DNA of 64,000 nt. It comes from Chaetomium olivaceum (taxonomy: Eukaryota > Ascomycota > Sordariomycetes > Sordariales > Chaetomiaceae). The translations under genes and the position numbers were made by a program. Each line of letters opens with the position of its first letter. Positions within the stretch are counted from its first letter, which is position 1. The notes under the pieces were generated by a model that worked only from the letters and a program-made list of their open reading frames with translations, searched no databases and had not been told where the DNA came from. Where the stretch lies: the NCBI GenBank assembly GCA_039881045.1, contig JAYWVB010000002.1:558001-622000 (forward strand), written 5' to 3'. Below are positions 1-13,030 of the stretch, piece by piece.

Positions 1-3000
1 TGGCGCCGTCGATGAAGGTTTGGCACTCCTGCAGGAAGCTGTCGGCCCGTTTGTCGATGGCGTTGTTGCCGGTGGTGAGGCTGGTCAGGAGGGGGTCGCG
101 GTTGGTCTCGGCGAGCCGGTCAAAGGTGTTGCGTAGCAGGGCTTCATGGAGGCGCAGCTGCAGGCGGTGGGCGTTGAGCGTGATTTGTTGGTCGTAAACC
201 GGTTGGGGGACACTGCTGGTGGGCTCCGAGAAGGTGAGGTTTGCAAACGCTTGCTCTAGGGGTTGCTCTCGCTGGAGGCGTTGCAGGGTCAAGACGGCGT
301 CAAATAGCTTCTTGGTAGGCTGATGCTCGGCAGCCATCTCCCGCCGGAATTTGGCTGTCTCTGTGTACAGTTTTGCGACCTCCTTGCGGGTCACCGTCAA
401 CTCTTCACGGTTAGACAATCGCTCCTCGGCTGCTGCTACCCGCTTGTCAAGCTGCGCCAGTGTCTCACGGCCCCCAACCAGGAACCGCTTGGAGGTCTCA
501 TCCAGGACGGCCTTGTTGACGACACGGTTGTACCGTTTCGTGGCAAACTGGCGGATGGGTATCCTGCAGTCCGGGCAAGCAGGCACGGCCATCAACTGAC
601 CGGAGAGTTCCGCGAGACCGTTGAAGTTGCCGAGCTTGTCCGTTGTGTAGACATTGCCCATTCCGAGCATACCATCGAGTGTCTCGCCGGTGAAGAAGTG
701 GCCGCATCCGAGGATCGCAATGGGGGTCTCGTTCAGGTCGATTTCGCCGTATGTCTTGAACTCCATGAGGTCCACACGAGCATCCTTCTGGGGTGCAGCA
801 GATCTGGCACAGATTTTGCGGGCATTCCTCGCCGCAGAAGCTCGGGCATTGATGGCCACATCGGAGAGTATTGGTGCAGCGCTTGTCGCAGGGCAGTCGG
901 TCGCAAGGTGCCGCACATGGCAATGAGCAGGAACCCTTGTGCTCGCAGGACCATGTGCACTTTTCGATGCATGGGGCGCAAGGCTTCTGGCATTCCTGGT
1001 GGCAGTGAGAATGAGAGCATCGGACCTAGAGCAGTTAATGTCAGCCATGAAGTCAAGGGGGCATGTCGGGCAACCTTGAGGGTAAGGAAGAATAGGTAGG
1101 GTTAAACGCTTTGGGATAGAGAAGCAAGGGGGGGATGGAAAGCAAAACACTTAGAAAAGGAAACAGTTGACTTACCTCACACCTCTTCGTGCAAGTCCCA
1201 CACTCCTCCCCTACATGGCACGCCTTTGAGCAGCGGTGATTGCAGGTGCCATACGGCCGGTCGCAAACCTTGTTGCACTTCTGGTGAGTGACGGTGACAA
1301 CCGCCTCCTCGGCCTGCCCTCGGCACCGGCCACAAGTCCCAGGGCACTGATGCCCACATTCCAGCGCGGCAACACACTTCGTCGGGCAGGAATACTTCTC
1401 CGCCGCCACATCTTCACAGCAACGAACTGTAACGGTATGCCCACACCCCGGCACCACCTTCTCCACCACCGTATCACACCGGATAGCCTCCAGGTTCAGT
1501 GTCTTATAGCACTGCACCCCATCGTGGACATGTCCGCACGGCAACTTCACCCCATCCACCTTCACACCGCACGGCCCACACTGCTGACCACACAACCTCG
1601 GACACGGATGCTTGCACGTCGGCCTCAGCCTCGGACACGGCTGCAGGCAGTCAAAGGCATCATGCAGCCTCTGGGAGTGGCACGACGCCGGGCAGCGGTG
1701 GCCGCAGGGCTCGAGGCGCTGGTCGCAGGTGAGGGCGCAACCGCCCTCAGGGCTCTGGATGGTGAAATCGGCCGGCTCCGCACAGGACAGGGGTGTGTCC
1801 GGATGCCGCGGGCAGCAGAGCGCCAGGGCAGGGCCGAGGGCGTTGCGGGCGCGGAGCTGGCTCTGCACGTCGGCCCACATGGCGACGCCTTGGTAGGTGG
1901 CCGCGTTGCCGATCAGGTACATGCCGTGCTGGGCGCGGCTGAGGAGCACGTTGATGCGGTTTTCGGTGCGGAGGAAGCCCGGCTTGTGCGCGGGGTTGCT
2001 GCGTACGAGGGAGACGACGATGACTTTGGCCTCCTCGCCTTGGAAGTTGTCGACGGTGGCAAGGCGGATGGTTTGCGAGAGCTTTTTCTTCTCGACAAGT
2101 TTTCGTGGGCCGGTGGTGTCTGGGCCGTGTTCGTTGTTGTTGGCGGGTTGAGCTTCGAAGCCCTCTTTCGCGAGATCCTCGAGGTCGCGGTCGCTGAGGA
2201 AGACTTCGAAGTCGTTGCTAAGGCTGGCGCGGAGTTTTTGGAGCTGGCCGGTATAGGGAGTCAACAGGGCAATGTCCGTGCTCTTGTACTCGCCCTGCCG
2301 CACGAGGTGGTGGACCAGGGCTTTGGCCATCGACACCTCCCAGGGGTTGCTGTGTGACTTGACACGGGCGCCGTCGTCTTTGCCGTCCTCGGGGTGGTCG
2401 TGGTCCAGCCAGAAGAGGTTGTCTCGCATACCCACAACTGACGGCAGGTCCATGACACAGGCGTGGTCTTGCAGGTTCGGATACATCCTCCGGATCAACT
2501 GGGAGATCTCGGGTCGCATGCGTCGCTGGACGTTGAGCTGAGCTACCGGCAAAGGCGACAAGCCAGGTTCACCTACTGCCCGACGCTCAAACTGGCTGCG
2601 GTCGAGCTGATGGGCACGCCCTGCCGCCGTCTCCAGACTGAACTGGAGGTAATTTTGGATTTGAGGCCGGAGTTGCTTGTGGTCGCCGATTTGGATGAAG
2701 TGCTCAACCCCAGGCATGAGTGCGGAAATGAGATGCGGCTCCATCACTTCGGCCGCTTCCTCGCAGATGATGACCTTGACTCCCAGACGGCAAAGCATCT
2801 TAATATTCCGGGCCAATCCCGTGGTAGTAACCCCCACAACCTGAGCTTTCAAAAGCGTGCGCCTGTTCACATCGTCATGAACGCTATGGATCCGCTCCCG
2901 GTGACTCTTGGCCTGGTCAATCATCTCGAAGATGCGGTCGCTTTGTACCCGAGTCAGCCGGCTTACCCAGCTCTTGGCCAACGCCCAACGCTCTGGTGGT

Positions 3001-5667
3001 GTAAGTGAGTGGATATCCTCTTCGGCACGCAGAGAAAGCTCATTCATGCCATTGCCCTCATCATCCTCCTCTAGCTGCCTGTGGACCGCCTCTCCTCCCC
3101 AGGTAGCCTTGTTGTGCTTCTTGCCAAGCCAAAACTGCACCGGATCACCGTCGCCAACGAGGGTGAATCCCTCTTCGTCCGTTTCCAGAGACGAAAACTG
3201 ATTGTAGATTGACGGGTAATGATGCTGCAAGAAATGTTGAAGGCTGGGCCAGCTAAGGTTGCCTTTGCGGATTTGGTGAAGAGGCTTCAGGTTGTTCCCA
3301 GCAGTCCCAAGGCAAGTTTCGGATTCGGAGTAGTTCTGTCCCAGAATCCGGTTCTCCACCGCGGTCTTGCTTGTTTCTTTGCTCACCACGCGGAGATTCT
3401 TGCCTTCGAGCTCCTCGGCGCGGCTCTGGCCTCCGATTCGGATAATCTTGTCGATGCCAACGTCGAGAAGGTGTTTTAGAAATTGGTCGAGAGCGTGGTT
3501 TGTGTAGCAACTGTGCAAGATGAAGCGTTAGCTTGATTCGGGACAGTCAAGATGCCGGGATGGGAGCTACTTACATGACAAGGATTGGGCCAAGCTTTGC
3601 TTCCGCCGCATGGTCCAGCAAAACCCTCACCAGCTGTACGCCAACATACGACTTTCCCGTACCCGGTGGGCCTTGGATGAGAGCATACTCCCGTGTCAGG
3701 GCGGCGATCAAGCCATTCGACTGCCCACGGTCGAGGCCAGTGGTATCCTCGAGGGCCTCCGCAGCGACGTTCCCACCAGGCACAGCGGGGTTGATGCTGA
3801 GCGCAGATAGCCCTTCCCTTGTGATGGAGTCGAGACGAAACCTGAACCCGGGCCGGCGAGCGTACGCTGGTGGTGATATGACGGTGGGCGCCTCATCGTT
3901 GTATTCCGTCGACGGTACGATCCATTGCCGAAAAGCGAGGTCTCCATCGCGCATCATCCGCTGCAGATTCTCAAGAATGGGGACGAAGGTCTCGGGGATG
4001 AGACCAGGCAGCTCAATGAGTAACCCCTCCTGCCTCTCGACGTACATGCGGTGAAGCATGTGCATGGTTTGTTGAGATTCAGACGCCAGCTTTACGGTGA
4101 CGGCAGGGTTGAGGTGGTCTGAAACAAGCGTGCTCTTGTTTTTGCCTTCCCGGACCTCCTGTGTCTCTTTTCTAGTGACCACAAACAGCAAGAACGACTT
4201 CTCGTCGCCTCGGGTCGAGATGAAGCATACAAGGCCACCCTGATCGAGCCGAGAGGAGTCGTTCCACCAGCGCCGCTGCTCCTGCAGGGAGTATTTACGC
4301 AGTTGAGGCGGTTTCGTGAACGATACGATTGCCTCAAGACCGTGATCCACCAATATATGCTGGATGCTGGCCTGGAGTAACTGTGGGCTCTGATGTTGCT
4401 GTTGATGAAGCGATTCGACGCGGCAGCAATGGCGACGTCGGGCTGTGCTAGAAGAGTGCCGATAACCTGCTTGAGAGGTCCGAAAATGTCATGACGCAGC
4501 AGACGGAAGGCAGAGTCAAGGTGGCGCTGGACGGCGTCGCTAAGGAAGTGCGGGCGGGTGAAGTCAGTGCTCGGTAAATACTCGGCCATGTTGCAAGTGA
4601 CCTCTTCCAGAGTAGGGAATATCTGGATCTTGGTGATGTCAGGGAAGTCATTGTCATGGTTGCCTCCGGGGACAACCACCTCCATGGGAAAGGTTGACTG
4701 GATGGCGCCGGCAGCCCTTATAGCACCGGCCCCGGCCGGCTCATCGGTTACCACGCCGCGACGCGCACCATCCATCATCCTTTGGACCATGTCAATCTTG
4801 ATGGCCACAGCATCGAGGTCACCCGTAGCTTCCGTCGCATTTCGAGCAGCCACAATGCTGAGCAGAACGATCTTTGCCGAGAGATTATCCAAGAGCCCAG
4901 ATAACGCGTCGTTCAGAAGACACTTCCGCTCTCGCCGGAGCAGTTGGTGGAGCGATGAAGCAATGAGAGCTAGAAACGCCCGAGGCGACGGGGTGGTACT
5001 CCTCAGCGCCGGTTCAAGTCGGAGAAAAGGCAATCCCTTGATCACCGCTAATGCCGCTGATCATTCGGTAGATGGTACCCACGTAGGTATCAATGGACAG
5101 ACAGAGGAGCATCGATTGGTGGGTGATGACTCGGAGGGCAGCGCGGGCAAGGCGCAGGCAGCCCTCGTCGTCCTTCTCAGTGATGCACAGTCGGATGGTC
5201 CTTTGAATGAATGCCGGGCCGCCGATATCGTCGTCTGCCAGGTCTCTGGCGACAGATTGATGGAACTCTCGGTTGGGGGTATCCATGATGCTGCCCGCGA
5301 GGTTCCATGTCTGCTCGCAATCTCTCCAGGGAATTGTACCCAAGTCGGAGATGGACGAGCTGCGCTGACGGACCTGGCGTTTGAAGTCGAAATAATCCTC
5401 TCGGGTCTGTTGGGCTTCGCTGGGTGTGATCCCTTCGGATGCCTCTTGCTCGCGGACGCGCTCGACGTCTTGGTCGCTATGTGAGAATTTGCACGAATCG
5501 CCGTACTTGCATTTCCCACGGAGAAACTGATGGCAAACGCGTTGAGGTCGAGAAGATGAACCGCCGCGAGAAGAGTTCCCGCGAGACTGGCCTCGGTGGT
5601 TGGTTTGCCGGGAGGCTCCGCGGTTTCCACCAGAGCCGGAGAGCCAGCCACCTCGTCCGTGCGCCAT
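1..5667 (-). CDS. NF-X1-type zinc-finger RNA helicase (ZNFX1/Hrr1-like), 3' end outside the window
   Basis: Exons 5667-3575, 3510-1176 and 1025-<1; introns of 64 and 150 nt have GTAAGT/GTAAGTC donors and TAG or CAG acceptors. The start at 5667 (MAHGRGG) is preferred over an in-frame upstream start at 5766. Near the N-terminus is a CCCH finger (CHQFLRGKCKYGDSCKFSH). The superfamily-1 helicase core has Walker A GPPGTGKS, Walker B-like VIICEEAAEV and a C-terminal RecA lobe with LLTPYTGQ and RINVLLSRA. A long array of Cys/His NF-X1 fingers follows, and the C-terminal region runs off the left edge. Relatives such as S. pombe Hrr1 and animal ZNFX1 act in small-RNA silencing; that role is inferred here. 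Three single-base frameshifts interrupt it: at the 4-base run near 5031-5034, near 4350-4372, and near 790-815. Homologous reading resumes after each one. Confidence 0.88.
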
Positions 5668-6927
5668 TGTTGGAAGTAATTGACGGGAAGTCGTAAGGTG
5701 GCGGGACAATGTTTTGTGGTGTGGAAACGAAGCTGAAGGATGGTACGAAGATGGAGGGTGGTTCAACGAAAATTGTTGTGGTGGATGATGGATCGGACGA
5801 GAGATAGTGGTTGGAACGTCGGGTAGATCAGAGAAGAGAGAGAATTACTGACGGGCCGTGTGCGGGAATGGAAAAATTTCTCTAAACTTGGGCACTTGCT
5901 CAAAGGGCAGGGTCTTGGAAAGTTTGTGAAAGAGAAAATGGCAGAGGAAGGAAGTAAACCTGGCGAAGTTTTGCAGGTCTTCCTCCGTTTGTTGTCCTCT
6001 GGGCACCTCGTCACGGTAACAATTTCCATATTGCACACAAGAGCTCTCCCAAGCTCCCCAAGGAGACAGTGGTTCAAGGATGTGACCGGGATTTGTTAGC
6101 TTCGAATTCTGTGTCCGCCTCACATCTGCCTGCTGTATGCCTCCTGTCTGCCTTTGGTCCATGAACGCGGCCGCTTGCCAACCAGCAGGCCACCAGGGGA
6201 GGCGGGGCAGGCTGCAGGCCTCACGCGTCAAGGATGTCACTCTATCGTTTGATTATTGGAGGAAAGTCAAACGGAAAAGATGGCGTGCAGAGAGGCCTAG
6301 ATCCGGGTGATGGGAGGTTTCACAAAACGTCATGCTCAAGTTGGAACAGTGAGCGTTGTATCGTGAATTCGTCGTGGCTGCGCCTCATCGTGATCTTCAA
6401 ACTGCCCAATAACCCATTTTGCGAATGAGATCAAACAAGCCGGGGCTGGCCATTCTTACAATCATATTCCGTTTGCCGGTGAGGTCGCAAATATCTGTCT
6501 GTGAGCGGGGCACGGCAACATGCATCGAGATGACGGACTTGGCAGGCAACCCAAATACTGTTTTCTTTTTCCTTGACCGGCACTGAACGGAGCAGAATCG
6601 ATGGCCACATTCAGCAGCGTCATGTGCGTCCCCTTCGAGGTTCCAGTTGATCATCTTTTTCTTTGGAATATTCCTTCTGGTTGAACGCGCTGCGTTCTGC
6701 GAAAGTTGAGTACCAGTGGCTTTGGTTCAGCGAAACAGAAATGACCCCTGTCACATTTTCCGCATGCTATTATGAATTATGTATTAAGATGTAATCAGCT
6801 GCACCGACCAGCCCGCCAAGCCATTATTGCTTTCATGATCATACAAAATCATCACACACTCCGCCCGCCGCAGAGCATCCCTCGCCCACCCATCATGCCT
6901 TCACCAAAGTCCTCTTCCTCTCCCCGC
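5668..6927. other. Intergenic, no gene recognised
   Basis: This lies between the start of the helicase gene and the 3' end of the ceramide synthase gene. It should hold the helicase promoter and 5' leader. Short ORFs on both strands show no domain, no splice continuity and no convincing start context. Confidence 0.5.
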
Positions 6928-8333
6928 TTACCTTTCCCTTCCCAGCCACCTTTCTCTTCCCAGCCCCCTTCCCCTTCTCCTGCCCATCACCACCAGCTCA
7001 CCCATCACCCCCTTCTCAACCACACCCTCACCTTCACCCTCCTCCTCCTCCTCCGCCTCGGACCGATCATCCTTGGCAATCCCCAACACCACAAACCGAT
7101 ACGCGCTCCGAAACAAACAATACAGCCAAAACAAGTTCAACCCCTGCAGCGCAGCCAGCAGCGCAAAGGTCCCGACCTGTGCGACGCGGCACTTGTACTG
7201 CTGCGCGGCCCAGTCCATAACAAAGGGCCCGACGACGGCATACTCGGTGGCGATGGAGTAGAGTATGACTAGGTTCAGGTAGTGGCGCAGATAAATCCAG
7301 GCAGCGATGCAGAGGGCGAAGGTGGCGGACTGGGCCGGGTGGTTGATGTAGTTGAGGGATTTGGAGATCTGTTTGAGGGGGGAGGGGTGCTTAGTGGTTG
7401 TGCTCGTCGTGGTGGGTGGCTGGTGAGGCATGAAGGGGGAGGAGGGGGCTGACTTACGGCGAGAAAGAGATCGCTGATGTCGTGCGTGATGTAGATTGAG
7501 ATGCCGATGCACATGAAGTGAAAGCGGTAGCTTAAGAAGATGAGGGAGATGGTGATGATGTGGTGCCCGATGAGCTCTTTGAAGTCCTTCCGCGGCTTCT
7601 CCTGGCCGAGGAGCATGACGATGGCTTGCTGCACCCAGTAGGCGGCTTGAAACAGGTAGTAGAACTTGAAGACGCCGTCGTGGGCCAAGTTCGGATAAGT
7701 TTCGTACATTGCGCGCGTCTGGAAATACCATAGACCGGGTGTATATTTCATGGTATAAAGTCCAAGCGGCCCAGAAAAGGCAAAGTAGCAGGCCGTATAC
7801 ATCTGCTCCATAAAGCGCGCTTGCTTGGCCCTGGACTTAATCCCTCCAAGACGGGCCAGTGGCCGTAGCACCTCCTGCATGATGAACTCGCGGGTGAAGG
7901 TGAGGAAGATGGTGTAGAAGCCCAGGAAGGCAAAGTCCCAGGGTCCCTTTCCGTACTGGCCGCCATCGAGTTTGTAGGAAAGGAAAATAAAACGGTGTAC
8001 AATATTGGACTCGGTTGGGTTGTAGGCGTAAGCCCCGAGGAAGCCGAGAATGAGTCCTAGGGGTATGGCCCAAGTACGCTGGAGAAGTCCTCGGAGGTAT
8101 CCACGTGACCGCTTCCTCCGCCGTAGACGTTTATCATGCTTTGCTGGTTGGACATCCCGTAACTTTCGAGAGTCCGACTTGACGCGTTGGCGGGGTGGGT
8201 GGCCATTGTGTGTGGCCGTTGCATCGAAGGGAGCCGTCGAGTTGCTGAGGAGGGAGAACGCTTCGGTCGCAGCCATATCTGCGGAAGTGTGCGTTCGGCC
8301 TGTAATGGCAGAGAATGGTGATTCCGCGTCCAT
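6928..8333 (-). CDS. Ceramide synthase (LAG1/LAC1 type, TLC domain)
   Basis: Two exons, 8333-7458 and 7368-6928, are joined across an 89-nt intron (GTAAGT...CAG), giving about 438 aa. The start at 8333 (MDAESPF) is used; an in-frame start 39 nt upstream is possible. After a basic N-terminal tail come several membrane segments and the Lag1 motif region. This includes KELIGHHIITISLIFLSYRF and the acidic stretch ITHDISDLFLA, where the intron falls, followed by ISKSLNYI. The family N-acylates sphingoid bases with acyl-CoA in the ER membrane. The C-terminus is an unusually long acidic/Gly-Arg low-complexity tail (EEEEEGEGEG, then GRRRGRG) of doubtful functional weight. No frameshift was seen. Confidence 0.88.
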
Positions 8334-9180
8334 GAGAAAAGGTTGTGTCTGCAAAATGATGCAGTGACACAAACTCGATCAATTTAGGTGCCTGGGAACA
8401 GTCGTTGTGTGGGCCGATCCATCATGTGGGAAGCGGCGGGCCGCGGGTGCCGAGGGAGCCATACGCGGATAGCAAGTGCCCGCCTTCCCGAAATCCATTC
8501 CATTCGGCCAGAAACGTCAGCAACCTAAAATGCAAAACGCCGAGGGTCGGGGGAATAAACTACCGTTAATTCCGAGCAGCGGGAAGGACCCAAAACGAGT
8601 GATTGTATTGCGGGGCGAAAGGTCGTCCTCAATCACCCAGTCGAGAGGAAGACTCGTCGATCGAAAGTTAACCCTAACCCCATCTTAGCTGTACTGAAGA
8701 TCTCTGGATAACCTCTGAAGACGACATCTACACAAAGTAGCCACATTTGGACCGACGGGAACTATACGCAAAACAAAACAAACTTGATATTTGCTCAATA
8801 TACACAGGGAAGATTACGGTATTATAGCTAGTTCATCTATGGCTCCAGAGGTCGGGGTATACGGACACGGAGGTAATTTTGCGCTCCCACCAATTCCCCA
8901 CCAACACCACTTCTAAACGGGAAAGAAATGAAAAAAGATTGACCATAGTCGATGGAAAGTGATAGGAGATTGCGCAGAAGTGGCACACAACGCATAATAT
9001 GGGAATGTACAAGTCATGTACTGGTCAGTAGAAGAGGCATTTCAGCAGTACCTCATCTCATGGTCGTGTCATGAATCCATCCGTGTCCGGGTTGGTTTGA
9101 GAGAAACCCACCCACCCTACACCGACAACTCGGACCACTACTCCAGGAACGCTTGAATTGACCCTCTTGACGTTGCTTCC
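8334..9180. other. Intergenic; upstream region of the ceramide synthase gene
   Basis: No coding signal was found. A short telomere-like string TTAACCCTAACCCC lies at about 8668-8681. Two units are too few to be a telomeric array, but AACCCTAA boxes do occur in fungal promoters. The right half should hold the 3' UTR of the neighbouring membrane-protein gene. Confidence 0.4.
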
Positions 9181-10957
9181 TTAGTCCCAGCCCGATGGCT
9201 TCTGCCAGTTTGACGGGCTCACCGGTGAGCGAGGTGTGACAGGCTGTGTAGGCGTCATCGGTGGCATCGGCGTAGGCGTCATAGGCTTATACTTGGCCGC
9301 GAGATCGTTAAGGTTGCCGTGGGAGCTGGCGGGAGGCGAAGTCATGACGCTGGGAGCACCGGACGGCGGAGCGGGCCACGAGAGCAGAGACGGGGAAAAC
9401 ACGCCGCTGCTGGCGATGCTGATGCCGCCGAGAGAGTCTTGGCTGGTGCGGCGGGGCGCGACGGCTCGGGGCGGGCTCTGAGGGAAAGTAGACGATAGTG
9501 GCGAGACCTCGAAGGGGCTGGCGGGGCTACCAGGGCGCCGAGTTGGTAGTGCTGCGATGACGAGCTGGGGAGGGCCGTCAGCGCGCTCGGGGCGGGCCAC
9601 CGTGGGGTTGGGGTGCGTGACGGGAGACGGCTGCATGGTGCCGTAGCCGAGAGTGCCGCGGTTCGTCTCTGTCATAAGGGCGTCACCGTGGCAGCCGTCG
9701 GTGAACAGGAGGCCAGCGCCCATGGACGACCGCTTCTTCTCGTTCTCCGTGTAAGGAGTGGCCTTAAAGGGCGTGTACTTGTTAAGGAAAGCTTGGACGC
9801 GACGCGTGCGTCGGTATCTGTAAAGCAGCAGAGCAAGGAGGACAAGAAGGAGAACCAAGACGGCTGCAAAATCGGTTAGAAGACCCGCGCAGGTCGCGAT
9901 ATGGGTGGACGTAAGACTTACCAACAATGCCACCAATAACGCCGGGGAGAGAGCTCGGCTGCGAACCGGAATCCGAGTCGTTGTTGTTCCCGTTGCCGTT
10001 ACCCACCCCACCAAAACCTCCGTGCTCAGAATCGCCGCCATTGCTGTTCCCATTCCCATACGACGCCCCGGAGCCGGCCGTCAAATCGCCAAAGTCAGTC
10101 TTGGAAAAACCGTCGCCTGTGAACGGGCCAGGTCCCGTCTCCCCCGATGTCGTCGTTGAACCAGCAGGAGCTGGGGTGCTGTTGGCGTCGTTTCCCTTTT
10201 GCGTGACAACCGGTGCACCGGCGCCATCTATCACAATGCCCTGGTCGGTTCCAGGCGTCGAGTGTGACCCTTGACCCTGTCCGTTGGTCGCAGGCGGCGT
10301 GATGCCTGAGCCCTGAGACCCTCCACTCCCACTTCCAGATCCACCGCTGCCACTGCTGCCCCCTCCGGTCGTGCCAGCACCACTACTGTTGCCTCCATTG
10401 CTGTCGTTTCCGGTTGTTCCTCCCGATCCGCTCCCAGTACCGGACCCGGAGCCGGTGTTATCCGACCCAGACGAACCGGCCCCGGAACCCGTAGACCCAG
10501 AGCCGTTGGAACCAGAACCCGAAGAGCCGGAACCCGTAGACCCCGAGTCGTTGGAGCCGGAGCCTGAAGACCCGGAGCCTGAAGACCCGGCGCCTGAGGA
10601 GCCGCCTGTAGACCCAGACCCGTTCGAGCCAGAGCCTGAAGAACCGGAGCCCGTGGACCCGGAGCCGTTAGAGCCGGAGCCGCCGGAGTCAGAGCCTGAA
10701 GAGCCCGACCCGGAGCCCGACCCCGCGCCTGACCCCGAGCCTGACCCTGAGGATCCGTCGTTACCGGACCCTGAGCCCGAGTTTCCGGAGTCATTGCCCC
10801 CCGTGCCCGCCGCGGGTGGGGGTTGTTGAGTGACCGGGTTCGTGATTGCGGTGGGGGGATCCTGTGCCGGAGGGGGGGTCTCAGGCGTAGGTGGCGGAGG
10901 TGGGGCGCCGGTACCGGATCCGGGGTGGGAGCCGGGTCGGGCGCCGACTGAGTACAT
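9181..10957 (-). CDS. Single-pass membrane protein with Gly/Ser-rich ectodomain
   Basis: Exons 10957-9922 and 9863-9181 are joined over a 58-nt intron (GTAAGT, branch CTAAC, GCAG). The intron sits just before one hydrophobic segment (AVLVLLLVLLALLLY) followed by RYRRTRR, a typical type I stop-transfer. The roughly 345-residue N-terminal side is Pro-rich and then a long Gly/Ser repeat. The roughly 200-residue cytoplasmic side is Ser/Pro-rich. This layout resembles fungal wall sensors or mucin-like glycoproteins, but no WSC or other named domain is visible. The 5' end is uncertain: no signal peptide is seen at 10957. A different frame open from 11073 encodes a plausible Cys-containing N-terminus (NPVCKLLPNSPGC), so a frameshift or missing exon near 10930-10990 is likely. 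Confidence 0.6.
10310..10805 (-). repeat. Gly/Ser-coding degenerate tandem repeat
   Basis: Irregular 12- to 18-nt units encode GSGSS, GSGSN and GSGST-type motifs in the ectodomain of the membrane protein. The opposite strand reads as a Pro-Glu-Asp-rich open frame only because of this composition. Confidence 0.8.
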
Positions 10958-13030
10958 CCTGGCGAGTTCGGGAGGAGCTTGCACACCGGGTTGCTGAGTG
11001 TCTCGACGAGTTCCCCTAGAAGTCTCTTTCCCCGGAGCTTCTCCCTGAGAGGCCCAGATGGTGGAAGTCGCATCTCGTTGCGTTTAGATGCCGATGTTAA
11101 AGGATGGTCAAAGTTTCATGGCAACCCAGAGCTTGAAAGCCGGAAGAAGTCGATCCGCGGAGTGCCACGTCTCGATATCCCGGAGTCCGAATCGCCCGGG
11201 AGACCTGACCTTGTGAGTTGATGTCAAGGAGTGGCCGAGTTGATAGTTAGTTAGTTAGTCAGATGAGTTAGATGCTCTAACTGGTGAGTGAGAGTGATGC
11301 GTCCAAAGCCAAAGGAGTGAAGGCTTATGGAGGCGCGTCAAGGGAATGACGGGAAGGACTCGATGTCGAAGGGGGCGGATGCGACAAAAAGGATTGATGA
11401 ATGCACACAAACGCCCAAGGTCCAGAGCGCCATGCAGCAAGCATCACAGTGGGCCGGCACACAAGCCGAACCCGGCATGATGGGAAGGGGTTTGGTGGCT
11501 TTGCCGCTTGCGCTCCTCTCCCATGTTGTGCTTGTTCCTGGCGACCCCGCCGGGTTGTGAAATGGTTGCCACCTTGATAGCTTGGCGCTGAACTGTTTCA
11601 ACCCTGCCGCTTTTTAATTCAGGAAACGATCGTCAGGTCTGCCCTGGTAACCTCTCCTAGTTTAGTTAGCGCCAGGTTCCTGGCACTTTCCGGCCCCGGC
11701 AGAGGAGCCAGGCGAGGCAAGTGGAGCATAAACCGGGCAGAGCGAGCAGGGATTGAGCCAACCGAACCAGGCACGCAAGGCAGTTCCTTTCTTGGGGTCC
11801 TTTTCCTGGGCAAGTCAAAGTGGCGGCAAAACCTTCGCAACGCCAATTGCCATATTAACGGTTTTAACGGCGACCCTCAACCCACGCGGTGGCTAAAGTC
11901 GGCCGCATCTCAACGTTCTGCATCGGGATTAAACAAGCCGCAATTGCTAACTCGGTCTACATACCTTTTCTAAAACATAGCCAGAAGCCCGACGGCACAA
12001 CTGCCCGCCCGAATAAATATGTATTTGCTTTTCAGTGCTGACAAGTTTGCACCCAAAATATGGGCCCACAGTGTCGATCACTTGCTTGCTGCAGTTCCAC
12101 CACGCTCTCCCCCACGCCCATTTCCGGCTGCAGCGAGCGAGGAACCGGCACACTCGCACGCGCCTCGCACACGCCGGCCCCACCGTCACTTACTACCCTT
12201 GCATCGAATGCGAGGAGGAGGGCAACATCCGTGATTCACAACATGGGCATGCATTGCGGCCAGGGTCGACAGGGTGGACAGGCGTTGGGCTGGATGCTGA
12301 ACAGCGGTGAGGTGGAGTCGTGATGCAACTGCACCAGCACAGGTTTGCTTTCCAGCGTCAGCCGTGGGCGCGGATCATCGCGAGGGTTGCAAAAGCTTAA
12401 AGAGCACAGATCGGCATGGCTTCGTTGACGGTTGGAACGACAAGTTTTGACGGCCGACTGTTGTCGCTATCGTCGTCATCCCCATGTCTCGCCGTCCGCG
12501 TTTAGCACAGTACGCCTTCGTCAGTCGACAAAAACGCAATCGAGCAATACGAAGGGATTTTTTAATCAGCCCCTATTTCGAGCTGAGACGTGGGGCAGAA
12601 TCAAAAAAAAAAAAATGACTGCCCAATATTGTCCCAGGTTCCCCGGACTGGCCAGTGCGCGTCCGGGGGGTTGATGACCCGCGAAGTCGCGCGCGCCTCA
12701 AACCCCTGGTCATTTCAACACCGAGATCGTAGACGGGATGGCATCACAGTTGAGGCGTCAGCCACGCGATAAGTCGAACGCGGGGTGACCGGACGCCCGT
12801 CGAATGGGAGACCCTTTTCTGGCCACGCATCGAACACGTGAAGTCGGTCGGTCCAGGTTAGCGGTAATGGAGACAAAGAGGCTACCGACCACGCGAGCCT
12901 GACACAATATCAAAACACGGGGTGGCACAATACTGGCATGTCATGAGCACGTGGACTAAACGGGCTATCTTGTTAAAGGAGCCTGTGGTCTACACGTGTA
13001 TGCTCCTCGCTCTTCATCCTTAGCTTGTCA
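10958..13030. other. Intergenic, about 2 kb, no gene recognised
   Basis: Many short ORFs are present, none with a domain, repeat family or intron-supported extension. There is a GTTAGTTAGTTAGT run near 11242-11258 and an A-run near 12603-12614. Confidence 0.5.

Noticed and set aside
1236..2357. A 373-codon plus-strand ORF
   Set aside because: It lies antisense to the helicase and NF-X1 finger exon, whose protein has many recognisable motifs; this one has none.
8668..8681. Telomere-like TTAACCCTAACCCC
   Set aside because: There are only about two units, lying between two genes, so it is not a telomere or an interstitial array.
10371..10829. A 152-codon plus-strand ORF rich in Pro-Glu-Asp
   Set aside because: It is the antisense of the Gly/Ser repeat in the membrane-protein gene; its composition is fully explained by the repeat.
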